Notes under the pieces: model-generated | The model's database searches: none | Told to the model about the DNA's origin: nothing | Seen by the model: the letters and a program-made list of their open reading frames with translations, nothing else | NCBI GenBank assembly: GCA_047975205.1 | Contig: JBKEDC010000019.1 | Coordinates: 1 to 64,000, forward strand | Direction of reading: 5' to 3' | Length of the DNA stretch: 64,000 nt | Origin: JBKEDC01 sp047975205 | Lineage (GTDB): Bacteria > Bacteroidota > Bacteroidia > Bacteroidales > Prolixibacteraceae | Program-made: the position numbers and the translations under genes | In this document: positions 1 to 8,846 of the stretch, one piece after another | Layout of the letters: each line of letters begins with the position of its first letter | Position numbering within the stretch: position 1 is the first letter of the stretch

Positions 1-125
1 TTACTACCTATCGTATTGATATTTCACTTAACGATCCGGGCGTATTCAACTACGGAATCCGTTTATTCGCTAAACACCCCGAATTACCCCATCGTCAAGA
101 CTTCCAATACATTCGTTGGATATAA
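1..125 (+). CDS. alpha-glucan (glycogen/starch) phosphorylase, C-terminal end only
   Basis: Reading in the frame that begins at base 3, the sequence is open from the window edge to a TAA at 123-125 and gives about 40 residues ending in HPELPHRQDFQYIRWI. The ending LPHRQDF followed by a short hydrophobic tail is what I recall from the C-terminus of Bacteroidota alpha-glucan phosphorylases of the DUF3417 type, which release glucose-1-phosphate from storage glucan in the cytoplasm. The fragment has no catalytic residues, so the call rests on this tail alone. A hairpin terminator follows 23 bases after the stop, so it is the last gene of its unit. Confidence 0.6.
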   Translation, partial: TTYRIDISLNDPGVFNYGIRLFAKHPELPHRQDFQYIRWI

Positions 126-148
126 GTACAGCACATTCATTTACAAAA

Positions 149-179
149 GGGTGTCCAAAAAGCTTGGATGCCCTTTTTT
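149..179 (+). terminator. Rho-independent terminator of the phosphorylase gene
   Basis: GGGTGTCCAA pairs with TTGGATGCCC (10 pairs, two G-T wobbles) around a short loop and is followed by a run of six T. It lies directly after the partial gene at the left edge. Confidence 0.85.
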
Positions 180-268
180 ATGCTTTCAATATATTCAGAG
201 TAAAGAACAGGGCATTATTGTCGTAAGTGCCTATCTTCAGAAATAAGTAGGAAAGATCATAATAGAAT

Positions 269-326
269 CCCAACTAATAGGGATAAACCAACAAAATAAA
301 CCGGTAAACCCCAACTAATAGGGATA
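269..326 (+). promoter_or_regulatory. pair of 17-bp direct repeats upstream of the xus-type operon
   Basis: CCCAACTAATAGGGATA occurs exactly at 269-285 and again at 310-326. The copies start 41 bp apart, close to four helical turns, and lie on the same face of the DNA. The second copy is centred about 45 bp before the start point predicted from the -7 box at 349-356. That is where a dimeric activator would sit. Each copy also holds a CCC...GGG half-symmetry. The bound regulator is not encoded here. Confidence 0.6.
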
Positions 327-348
327 TTCTTACTGAGATAGGCAATGT

Positions 349-356
349 ATCTTTGC
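349..356 (+). promoter_or_regulatory. Bacteroidota -7 promoter box of the xus-type operon
   Basis: TATCTTTG fits the TAnnTTTG consensus exactly. No convincing -33 TTTG is present at the usual distance, which fits an activator-dependent promoter. The predicted start near 363 leaves only about 20 bases before the GTG start codon at 383. Confidence 0.6.
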
Positions 357-382
357 GAATTATATAAAGACACATATATCTC

Positions 383-2770
383 GTGAAAATAAAACTAATA
401 CATTCTATCTTACTTCTTATTGCACTTTTAGGTTTTACTTCCTCGTTAACAGCTTCAAATAAAGAAAACAGCATCAGCGGAATAATAAAATCTACAACCG
501 GCGAAACACTTCCCGGATCCGGTGTTGTTCTCAAAGAAATTACCAAAGGAGCTATCAGCGATATTGACGGTAAATTCAGAATAAACACTATTCCAACCGG
601 AACTTATACCTTAGAAGTCAGTTGCATTGGGTTTACCACCTACCAAGAACAGATAAGCTTCACAACGGGGCAACAAATACAACGAGATATTACTTTGCAC
701 GCTGAAGACATTCAATTGGGCAATGTGCAGGTCATAGGAAAAGCTGCTACTCGGCGCGTGAGAGAACAGGCCTATCAAGTATCTTCCATATCGGCTAAAG
801 ATATGTTTAACACAACCGCCGATGCTAAAGATGTTATGAAGAAAATATCGGGAGTAAATATTCAAGAAGATGGAGGATTAGGCTCTAGCTATAACTTTTC
901 CTTAAATGGCTTCTCCGGTGATCAAGTGAAGTTTTTTTTAGATGGCATACCGATGGATAACTTTGGCTCATCGATGAACTTGGGAGATCTCCCCGTAAAT
1001 ATGATTGAACGCGTTGACGTGTATAAGGGAGTAGTTCCCGTTTGGTTAGGTACTGATGCGTTGGGCGGTGCAATCAATATTCAAACCAACAAGAAAGCAA
1101 AATATTTAGACGTTTCTTATTCTTATGGTTCGTTTAATACCCACCGCGCATCGATTAATGGGGCATATACTTGGCGTAATGGATTTACTTTGCGAGGGAA
1201 TCTATTTTATAATTATTCTGATAATGACTATAAAGTTTATGTAGCCAAAGGAAACGGCGACAACGAAAAAAAATGGTATTCACGCTTTAATGATGCTTAT
1301 CAATCAGGCACGGCTAAAATAGATTTTGGATTTGTAGATAAAACATGGGCAGATCAATTATTATTCGGGTTCACCGCTACCGGAAATCACAAGCAAGAAC
1401 AAACCGGAGCCACTATGGCTAAAGTGTATGGTGGTGTGCTTTCAGAAAGCAAATCGTTTATACCAACATTGAAGTATAAGAAGCAAGACCTCTTTACCGA
1501 AGGTTTATCGGTGAGCCTCTATAGTTCATACAGTTTTAATGAAACACATGCCGTAGATACCTTGCGAGGATATTCCTACGATTGGAGTGGAACACCAACT
1601 ATTACTCCTAATTCAAATGACGGCGAAATGGGAGATCGTACATTCACAATACTCAACAATAACGAATTAACCATTCAACTCAACGCAAGTTATGCCATAA
1701 GCACCAAAAGTTCTGTAGTGCTAAATTATGCACTGAGCGATTATCATCGCACAGTAAGCGACAGTCTTAATCCGGATAATGAAGCTAACTTCTTTCCCAA
1801 AAATATGATGAAACAAACCTTAGGATTAGCTTATAAATATGATCCTACCAATCGATTGAGCTATACCTTGTTTGCCAAATATTATCATTTAAATGCCAAA
1901 ACTTCTAAGTTGTATGACCGATATCTACCCACTCAGCGAACCGATGAATTAATAAATAAACAAGGAAGCCTTGGATATGGTGTTGCCACCGGATATTTTG
2001 TTATTCCGAACCTACAACTTAAACTTTCTTATGAACACGCACTGCGCATGCCTACTCCGCTTGAAATGTTCGGCGATGGTTTGTTTGTAGTTCCTAATGC
2101 TGATTTAGAACCGGAAAAGAGTGATAATCTTAATCTGGGATTTGAATACGACCATACCGTAAAGAATCATTCGCTGCATGTAGGAGGAAGCTTTGTGTAT
2201 AGAAATGCCCGAGACTTAATTTATAATAGCGTAAGTCCCGGAAGTCCGGAATCTTCTTATGCCAACTCCAGCAAAGTGAGGGTGCTTGGAACAGAGGCCG
2301 ATTTCCAATACGAATACAAGAAATTATTCCATACCGGCTTTAATATCACTTACCAAAGTATTACCGATCAAGCCGATTCTGTATTCATTAAATCATCATC
2401 GGGCGATTATTACCAAACCAACTTCAACAAAGGATATAAGCTGCCAAACACTCCTTATTTGTTCGGGCACTTTAATGCCGGAGTAAGTCTTCAAGATGTG
2501 GGATGCAAGGGTTCAAATCTCAGCTTTGACTATTACCTAAACTATACAGAAAAATATTACCTCACGTGGGTAGAAAGAGGCACTAATAATGAAGAGTATG
2601 TCATTCCTCAACAATGGTCAAGCGATGTGCAGATAAGCTACAGTTTTAAGCATGGAAAATATAATATTTCCGCTCGTTGCAGTAACTTATTCAACACCTT
2701 GCTTTATGATAAATACTACCTGCAAAAACCAGGGCGTGCATTCAACATCAAATTAAGATATTCAATATAA
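383..2770 (+). CDS. TonB-dependent outer membrane receptor, XusA-like (siderophore uptake)
   Basis: This 795-residue protein has a signal peptide (about residues 1-25), a carboxypeptidase-regulatory-like domain (about 30-110), a TonB plug (about 120-235, with DGIPMDNFG and LGGAINIQ) and a 22-stranded-type barrel to the C-terminus. It imports a ligand across the outer membrane using TonB energy. The next two genes encode a DUF4374 lipoprotein and a PepSY membrane protein. That trio matches the xusABC xenosiderophore system of Bacteroides thetaiotaomicron, so ferric siderophore is the likely ligand; this is inferred from context. The start is GTG at 383, since no upstream ATG fits the signal peptide. 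Confidence 0.85.
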   Translation: MKIKLIHSILLLIALLGFTSSLTASNKENSISGIIKSTTGETLPGSGVVLKEITKGAISDIDGKFRINTIPTGTYTLEVSCIGFTTYQEQISFTTGQQIQRDITLHAEDIQLGNVQVIGKAATRRVREQAYQVSSISAKDMFNTTADAKDVMKKISGVNIQEDGGLGSSYNFSLNGFSGDQVKFFLDGIPMDNFGSSMNLGDLPVNMIERVDVYKGVVPVWLGTDALGGAINIQTNKKAKYLDVSYSYGSFNTHRASINGAYTWRNGFTLRGNLFYNYSDNDYKVYVAKGNGDNEKKWYSRFNDAYQSGTAKIDFGFVDKTWADQLLFGFTATGNHKQEQTGATMAKVYGGVLSESKSFIPTLKYKKQDLFTEGLSVSLYSSYSFNETHAVDTLRGYSYDWSGTPTITPNSNDGEMGDRTFTILNNNELTIQLNASYAISTKSSVVLNYALSDYHRTVSDSLNPDNEANFFPKNMMKQTLGLAYKYDPTNRLSYTLFAKYYHLNAKTSKLYDRYLPTQRTDELINKQGSLGYGVATGYFVIPNLQLKLSYEHALRMPTPLEMFGDGLFVVPNADLEPEKSDNLNLGFEYDHTVKNHSLHVGGSFVYRNARDLIYNSVSPGSPESSYANSSKVRVLGTEADFQYEYKKLFHTGFNITYQSITDQADSVFIKSSSGDYYQTNFNKGYKLPNTPYLFGHFNAGVSLQDVGCKGSNLSFDYYLNYTEKYYLTWVERGTNNEEYVIPQQWSSDVQISYSFKHGKYNISARCSNLFNTLLYDKYYLQKPGRAFNIKLRYSI

Positions 2771-2781
2771 AACAATAACAG

Positions 2782-4041
2782 ATGAACAAAAGAATCAACT
2801 TTCTATTAGCTATCTCTGCAATAATAAGCTTCGGACTAAGCTCATGTTCTGAATCTTCAGATAGCGATAACAGTAATGGCGAATACACAGGAAGCAATCC
2901 TTATGTGGCGGTATTGGCATATGCTCCGGCCTCCGGCTATGATTACAGCTATTATCCTATTCAGTACGAGAATTTAAGTGATGTTAATCAAACACTCAAT
3001 GCAGATGCTATTGGAGATATTACACAAGTAGGTTATTACGAATACTCTCAACTCGACCAAACTATTTACAGCACCGGAGGATTGGATTACACAGACGTTT
3101 CTGCCATAACAAGAAATAACGGTTCTTTAATAAAAAATGATTTTGGTGTAAACTTTACAAACAGTATTGAGGATCTTGTCACAGCTGATGACGGTAACCT
3201 GATCGGTATTGAAATGAGCAAGAACTCTGACCAAGTAGTACTCCACCTCATTGATCCCAAAACTAACTCCGTGACTAAAACCACTACAATTTCTTGTTAT
3301 GATATCAGCAAGAATATGTACGAAGAAGATGGTGTTTCATATCTACCTCACAATACCGGATTGGCACAGAGTGGAAATTATGTTTACGTATCTTATTTTG
3401 TGTTTGGTGAAAATTCATCAACCCCATTTATTAATGAAGCTGAGGTGGCTATTTTCTCCTATCCGGGATTGGAATATGTTACTACTATTTATGACGATCG
3501 CACCGGCCCTATTGGTGGTTGGGCAACGAACAGCGGTTTATTTAATGATGAAAATGGAAATATCTATTGCGTATCGCACACTAATCCGGCTAATGGTTAC
3601 AGCCAATCAAACGCTACAGCAGGCATCTTAAAAATCAATAAAAATGAAACCTCATTCGATCCTGATTATTTCTTCGATTTGACGGCAACCGGCGATGGGT
3701 ATACCACAGCAAATATTTTATATATGGAAGATGGTAAAGGTTTTGCTGAGATGAATGTTGCTCCAAGAGAAGAACAAATTACATGGTCGGATGCTCCTTT
3801 AAAATCAGCAATCATCGACCTTAACGCAAAAACGGTAAGCATGTTTAACGATTGCCCCGAACATACAGGACCGGGACGCGACATCGAATCAACAGCATTA
3901 TACACCGATGGTGTGATATACAATCCGATTACGGTAGATAACAATATTTACATTTACAAATTAGATCCATCTGATATGAGCGTAACGAGGGGTTCTAAGG
4001 TAGATGCCAGTTTTGTTGCAGGACTGTTCCGGCTAAAATAA
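2782..4041 (+). CDS. DUF4374 surface lipoprotein, XusB-like siderophore-binding protein
   Basis: The 419-residue product begins with a lipoprotein signal ending at LSSC (Cys22), followed by a Ser/Asp/Glu-rich stretch of the kind that sends lipoproteins to the cell surface in Bacteroidota. The rest is a beta-rich domain of the DUF4374 type, which in known homologues folds as a beta-propeller. It starts 11 bp after the TonB receptor gene. In B. thetaiotaomicron the equivalent protein, XusB, binds ferric siderophore and hands it to the receptor. That role is inferred here from family and gene order. A hairpin follows before the third gene. Confidence 0.8.
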   Translation: MNKRINFLLAISAIISFGLSSCSESSDSDNSNGEYTGSNPYVAVLAYAPASGYDYSYYPIQYENLSDVNQTLNADAIGDITQVGYYEYSQLDQTIYSTGGLDYTDVSAITRNNGSLIKNDFGVNFTNSIEDLVTADDGNLIGIEMSKNSDQVVLHLIDPKTNSVTKTTTISCYDISKNMYEEDGVSYLPHNTGLAQSGNYVYVSYFVFGENSSTPFINEAEVAIFSYPGLEYVTTIYDDRTGPIGGWATNSGLFNDENGNIYCVSHTNPANGYSQSNATAGILKINKNETSFDPDYFFDLTATGDGYTTANILYMEDGKGFAEMNVAPREEQITWSDAPLKSAIIDLNAKTVSMFNDCPEHTGPGRDIESTALYTDGVIYNPITVDNNIYIYKLDPSDMSVTRGSKVDASFVAGLFRLK

Positions 4042-4060
4042 AATCATTATTAATTTACAC

Positions 4061-4090
4061 AAATGCCGACTCCCTTATGAGTTGGCATTT
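4061..4090 (+). terminator. intercistronic hairpin between the DUF4374 and PepSY genes
   Basis: AAATGCCGACTC (4061-4072) pairs with GAGTTGGCATTT (4079-4090) over 12 pairs with one wobble and a 6-base loop. Only three T end the stem and no U-tract follows, so it may act as a partial terminator or as a 3' end that stabilises the upstream message. The PepSY start codon is only 14 bases downstream. Confidence 0.6.
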
Positions 4091-4104
4091 ATTACCTTGC
4101 AACT

Positions 4105-5214
4105 ATGGCAAAGAAAATCATTCGCAAACTTCATCTTTGGCTAGGACTTCCGGTTGGTTTAATCGTGTTCATCGTAAGCACTACAGGGGCTATCTTTTGC
4201 TTTCAAGAAGAAATTACTAATATTACACAACCCTGGCGTTTCGTTGAAAAACAGAACCTACCTTTTGTGCCTCCGTCAATTCTAATCGATAGCGCGCAAA
4301 GCTGCGTACCCGAAGCCAAACCCACAGGGATTACTTATGACGGCAAAACAAAAGCTGCGGGAGTAGGGTTAAAAAATGATGCCGGATTTAGTGTAGCATA
4401 CCTCAATCCATATGATGCGAGTATCATTCAAGTAAAAGACTCTCGCAATTTCGATTTTTTTCAATTTATATTAAGCGGGCATCGTTCGTTATGGCTTCCT
4501 TACCAAATCGGACATATTGTGGTGGGAGTTTCTGTCATCTTATTTGTCATTTTATTAATAAGCGGGCTCGTCTTGTGGTATCCCAAAAAATGGAATAAAA
4601 AGACACGCAATAAAAGCTTCAAAATAAAGTGGAATGCTAAATTTAAACGATTAAACTACGATTTGCACAATGTGTTCGGATTTTACACTTTTATATTTGC
4701 ATTGTTGTTTGCTTTAACCGGCTTAACAATCAGCTTCAATTGGTTTGCTAAAGGTGTTTACTATATCTCATCCGGAGGAAAAGAAAAACCTCCTTATTTT
4801 GTGGCACAAAGTGATACTGCCAACTATACACAGCTCACCGATTCCACACAATCGGCAATCGATGTCGCTTTTTATAAAAGTTTGGCTCAGCAACCTAATC
4901 CTGAAAGGATATTTTTATTTCCTAGTGTTCAATCTAAGGAGCAAGCTATTACGCTTTATTTTTATCAGGGACAAGGCACATTCTATAATCGCAACAGCTA
5001 TTACTATGACCAATATACCTTAGCACCCATAAAAGTTCCTAACGCTAAATTTGCGAATGCATCCTTTGCCGATAAACTCAGTCTCATGAACTACGATATT
5101 CACATTGGGGCTATCGGTGGCATTTGGGGGAAAATCATAGCTTTCATAAGCAGTTTAATCATCGCAAGTCTGCCTGTCACCGGTTTCATCATCTGGCGGA
5201 AGAAAAGACATTGA
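4105..5214 (+). CDS. PepSY-type inner membrane protein, XusC-like (iron-siderophore utilisation)
   Basis: The 369-residue protein has four predicted membrane helices: near residues 12-33, 135-157, 190-212 and 345-365. A large periplasmic part with PepSY character lies between the first two, with a second periplasmic region before the last. Histidines at the helix edges (RKLHLWLG, SGHRSLW, YQIGHIVVG, NYDLHNVFG, NYDIHIG) resemble the haem- or metal-binding positions of PepSY_TM iron-regulated proteins. Such proteins are thought to reduce or release iron from imported siderophores at the inner membrane. It is the third gene of the xus-type cluster. Whether it shares the upstream promoter depends on readthrough of the hairpin before it. 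Confidence 0.8.
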   Translation: MAKKIIRKLHLWLGLPVGLIVFIVSTTGAIFCFQEEITNITQPWRFVEKQNLPFVPPSILIDSAQSCVPEAKPTGITYDGKTKAAGVGLKNDAGFSVAYLNPYDASIIQVKDSRNFDFFQFILSGHRSLWLPYQIGHIVVGVSVILFVILLISGLVLWYPKKWNKKTRNKSFKIKWNAKFKRLNYDLHNVFGFYTFIFALLFALTGLTISFNWFAKGVYYISSGGKEKPPYFVAQSDTANYTQLTDSTQSAIDVAFYKSLAQQPNPERIFLFPSVQSKEQAITLYFYQGQGTFYNRNSYYYDQYTLAPIKVPNAKFANASFADKLSLMNYDIHIGAIGGIWGKIIAFISSLIIASLPVTGFIIWRKKRH

Positions 5215-5552
5215 CTATATCTTTATAGAAAAATTCCATTGGTAAGTGCCCACTTTAAGGATATTTTCTCTTTTTGTTTCGCTACGCTCTATTTCGCAAA
5301 GAGGGAAGGTACTATCTATTCAAGACCGAAAAATGTATGATATTACATATGTTGGTACAATTCTTCATGTTTAATGTATTTTATATAGTATATTTTTGTT
5401 AAATTTCTTGTATATGCCACCACATAAGTATGTGGGTTCTGATGTTCCTAATAATATCTACTTGGCAAGATACGATTTGGAATTGTCAGTAATTGATACT
5501 CTGATGAGAAGTTATTAAACCTATTTTTGACTCAAAAAAAATATAAGTACAT
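5215..5552. other. gene-free spacer upstream of the GH2 gene, with two candidate -7 boxes
   Basis: This AT-rich 338-bp stretch separates the PepSY gene from the glycosidase. TATTTTTG, a match to TAnnTTTG, occurs at 5391-5398 and 5522-5529; neither has a clear TTTG -33 box. The second lies 23 bases before the start codon. No obvious terminator follows the PepSY gene. A weak CTCTTT...AAAGAG inverted repeat spans about 5269-5304. Confidence 0.45.
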
Positions 5553-8552
5553 ATGAACAAAGGCAAACAACTTTTATGTACACTGCTAATGATGTTATTC
5601 TTTGTAATTGCAGGAGGTGTAGAGGTAAACGCCCAAACCTACAATTTTAATTCCGACTGGAAACTCCATGTGGGAGACATGGATGGAGCAGAAACCTCAA
5701 ATTTTGATGATGATGAGTGGCAAAATGTGGTGCTACCTTATGCATGGAATCAGCACGAAGCATTTCAAAAAGATATTACGGAGCTATCAACCGGTATCGC
5801 ATGGTATCGTAAAACTTTTATACTGCCGGAGGGAACTTTGGCTGATAAAGTCTTTTTGGAATTTGAAGGCGTGCGTCAGGCTGGCGAGTTCTATGTGAAT
5901 GGTACACCGGTGGGGTTGCACGAAAACGGTATCACAGCAGTCGGTTTCGATATTTCGCACTTGGTAAAACCTTATCCGCAAAAAAACGTAGTAGCAGTAC
6001 GCACTAATAATGATTGGAACTATCGTGAACGCTTCTATAATCAAAAATACCAATGGTCGGATAAAAACTTCAATGCCAATTATGGAGGTATTCCAAAGAA
6101 TGTAAAGCTGCATATAGCGGGTAAGGTTTATCAAACATTACCACTCTATTCGAGCTTAGGAACAACGGGCATTTATGTCTATGCCAACAATTTCGATATT
6201 GCAGCAAAGAAGGCTGTTGTGCATATTGAGTCACAAGTGAAAAACGAAAGCGAAAAAGCCGTAGTGGCAGCTTTAGCTATTACGATAGAAGACCTGAATG
6301 GTAAAGTAGTGACACAATTTGAGGGCACACCACGTGTGGTTTCTCCTAATGGTTTGCAAATTATTTCTGCCGAACAGAAAATGCAAAATATGGAGTTATG
6401 GAGCTGGGGTTATGGATATCTTTACACGATAAAATCAGCTCTGAAAGTAGATGATAAGCTGCAGGAAGAACGTGTCATTCGCACCGGATTTCGCAAAACA
6501 GAATTTAAAAATGGCATGGTCTATTTAAATGATCGAGTTATCATGATGAAAGGCTATGCACAGCGCACTAGTAATGAATGGCCGGGAGTAGGCATGTCGG
6601 TGCCAGCATGGTTAAGCGACTACAGTAATGAACTGATGATTGAATCGAATGGTAACTTTGTGCGTTGGATGCACACCTCGCCATGGAAACAAGATGTAGA
6701 ATCGTGCGATCGTGTGGGATTGATTCAGGTTATGCCGGCCGGTGATGCTGAAAGAGACGTTACCGGTAGACGATGGGAACAACGATGTGAGGTAATGCGA
6801 GATGCAATTATATACAATAGAAATAATCCAAGCATTTTGTTTTATGAGGGTGGCAATGAAAGTATCAGTGAGGAGCATATGTCTGATTTGAAGAAAATTC
6901 GAGATACTTTCGATCCTAAAGGGGGACGAGCGATAGGCAGCCGAGAAATGCTTGATAGTAAAATATCAGAATATGGTGGGGAGATGCTATATATAAACAA
7001 GAGTGCAGATCAACCGTTATTTGCTACAGAGTACTCTAGAGATGAAGGTTTGCGCAAGTATTGGGATGATTTCACACCTCCGTATCATAAGGACGGAGAG
7101 GGTGGAACGTTTGGTACCAATGTAAATGGGTCAAAAATTAAAGATGCTTCTTCCTATAATCATAACCAAGATTCGCATGCCATTGAGAATGTAATCCGTT
7201 GGTATGATTACTGGGAGCAACGCCCGGGCACAGGAACTCGTGTGAGCAGCGGTGGTGCAAATATTATTTTTTCAGATACTAACACACACTACCGAGGGGC
7301 ACAAAACTACCGCAGAAGTGGAGAGACTGATCCTATGCGCATTCCGAAAGATAACTTTTTTGCACACCAAGTAATGTGGAACGGATGGGTAGATAACGAT
7401 GAACAGTTAACGCACCTTATAGGACATTGGAACTACGAAAAAGGAACAGTCAAGCCTATTTATGTAGTATCGGCAGGCGATAAGGTAGAATTGTTTATTA
7501 ATGGCAAATCAAAAGGTTTTGGTAAACAAAGCTATCGTTATTTATTCACTTTTGACCATATTAAATTTGAAGCAGGAGAAATTAAAGCTGTTTCATTCAA
7601 TAAAGAGGGGAAAAAGGTATCTGAAGACATCATTAAAACAGCAGGAGAACCGGTAAGCATAAAACTCACAAGCATTGAATCACCCGTAGGGTTTAAAGCC
7701 GATGGTGCAGATATGGCATTGATTCAAGTGGAAGTGGTAGATTCAAACGGACAACGTTGCCCGACGGCATTAAACGAAATTGAGTTCAAATTAAGTGGCG
7801 AAGCTAATTGGTTTGGTGGTATCGCCGAGGGAAAAGAAGGCAACTATGTTGGTGATAAAATTCTCCCCGTAGAATGTGGTGTGAATAGAGTGCTGATTGG
7901 CTCAACCACTAAATCAGGAAAAGTGAAAGTTTCGGCATCAGCGAAAGGGCTTAAAAGTGCTCATATTCAATTAGAGACAAAAGCTGTTAAAACAGTGGGG
8001 GGATTAAATGCGAATTTAGTAGCCGACGGATTACCTTCAAACCTTAAGAAAGGAGCAACGCCACTTAAACCATCGTATCAGGTATCGCGAGTAACAAAAA
8101 AAATTGTTGGGGTAACAGCAGGCGTGAATCAAGAGAAGGCACAGATGAGCTATGATGATAACGAGCTTTCGGAATGGACTAACGACGGCAAAATGTCAAC
8201 CGCATGGATTTCCTATGAGTTGGCAGAAGAAACGAATATCAACGAACTGGTGTTAAAACTTTCGGGATGGAGAAGGACAACTTATCCGATTGATATTTTA
8301 ATTGACGGAAAAACGGTATGGAGTGGAGAAACCCCTCGTAGCTTGGGTTATGTAACCATCCCATTTAAGACTACGAAAGGGAAGGTGCTTACTATCAGGC
8401 TAACAGGAATGGGTATTGAAGAAGATGCTTTTCAGAACATGATTGAAATTACAGGTAAAGTAGAACTCGATGGATTCCGAGATTCTGAAAATAAAGACAC
8501 AAAAGGACAACTAAGAATAGTGGAAGCAGAGATTATGGAAAGATTAAAATAA
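5553..8552 (+). CDS. secreted glycoside hydrolase family 2 protein (beta-galactosidase-like)
   Basis: The 999-residue protein starts with a signal peptide cleaved near VNAQ (about residue 28). It continues as an N-terminal GH2 sugar-binding domain (about 30-190), an Ig-like domain (to about 300), and a TIM barrel with the acid/base motif GGNE (Asn435-Glu436) and a likely nucleophile Glu493 in ATEYS. A DUF4982-like Ig region and a C-terminal discoidin-like jelly roll (about 870-985, SEWTNDGKMSTAW) follow. It should hydrolyse a beta-linked glycoside in the periplasm or outside the cell; substrate is unknown. It stands alone, with no SusCD or regulator beside it. Confidence 0.85.
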   Translation: MNKGKQLLCTLLMMLFFVIAGGVEVNAQTYNFNSDWKLHVGDMDGAETSNFDDDEWQNVVLPYAWNQHEAFQKDITELSTGIAWYRKTFILPEGTLADKVFLEFEGVRQAGEFYVNGTPVGLHENGITAVGFDISHLVKPYPQKNVVAVRTNNDWNYRERFYNQKYQWSDKNFNANYGGIPKNVKLHIAGKVYQTLPLYSSLGTTGIYVYANNFDIAAKKAVVHIESQVKNESEKAVVAALAITIEDLNGKVVTQFEGTPRVVSPNGLQIISAEQKMQNMELWSWGYGYLYTIKSALKVDDKLQEERVIRTGFRKTEFKNGMVYLNDRVIMMKGYAQRTSNEWPGVGMSVPAWLSDYSNELMIESNGNFVRWMHTSPWKQDVESCDRVGLIQVMPAGDAERDVTGRRWEQRCEVMRDAIIYNRNNPSILFYEGGNESISEEHMSDLKKIRDTFDPKGGRAIGSREMLDSKISEYGGEMLYINKSADQPLFATEYSRDEGLRKYWDDFTPPYHKDGEGGTFGTNVNGSKIKDASSYNHNQDSHAIENVIRWYDYWEQRPGTGTRVSSGGANIIFSDTNTHYRGAQNYRRSGETDPMRIPKDNFFAHQVMWNGWVDNDEQLTHLIGHWNYEKGTVKPIYVVSAGDKVELFINGKSKGFGKQSYRYLFTFDHIKFEAGEIKAVSFNKEGKKVSEDIIKTAGEPVSIKLTSIESPVGFKADGADMALIQVEVVDSNGQRCPTALNEIEFKLSGEANWFGGIAEGKEGNYVGDKILPVECGVNRVLIGSTTKSGKVKVSASAKGLKSAHIQLETKAVKTVGGLNANLVADGLPSNLKKGATPLKPSYQVSRVTKKIVGVTAGVNQEKAQMSYDDNELSEWTNDGKMSTAWISYELAEETNINELVLKLSGWRRTTYPIDILIDGKTVWSGETPRSLGYVTIPFKTTKGKVLTIRLTGMGIEEDAFQNMIEITGKVELDGFRDSENKDTKGQLRIVEAEIMERLK

Positions 8553-8846
8553 TTTGTCGCAGCACATAGAGAATGATTAAAAAAACTGGTAACTTATACT
8601 TATTGCACTGATTTAGAGATATGAACCGCACTATGTTTTTAATGCTAGTCAAACTTTGCTCTTGGGGCAGAGTATGGCTCAGTCATTTTCAAACGAAGTA
8701 TTACCAAAGAAAGAAAATGTTTAGGTATTTATAATGGTGGATCAGTCTAATATGGCAAGACAAGGAACTATTGAAGCACAAGATATCATCACCAATAAGT
8801 GTCATAATATTTTATAGTTTTCCCCTTATAAATCTTGTTTATAGAA
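8553..8846. other. spacer between GH2 and rhomboid genes, possible gene remnant
   Basis: No intact gene is visible. One frame from about 8620 to 8723 is open for some 33 codons with protein-like composition before a TAG, but it has no plausible start and I cannot assign it to a family. There is no clear terminator for either converging gene. Confidence 0.3.

Noticed and set aside
16..246. 76-codon plus-strand open frame at the left edge
   Set aside because: It overlaps, out of frame, the phosphorylase C-terminus and runs through the terminator hairpin.
5269..5304. CTCTTT...AAAGAG inverted repeat after the PepSY gene as a terminator
   Set aside because: The loop is about 24 bases and no T-run follows; stability is doubtful.
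8620..8723. Possible decayed gene between the GH2 and rhomboid genes
   Set aside because: About 33 open codons with plausible composition, but no start and no recognisable family; too little to call a pseudogene.
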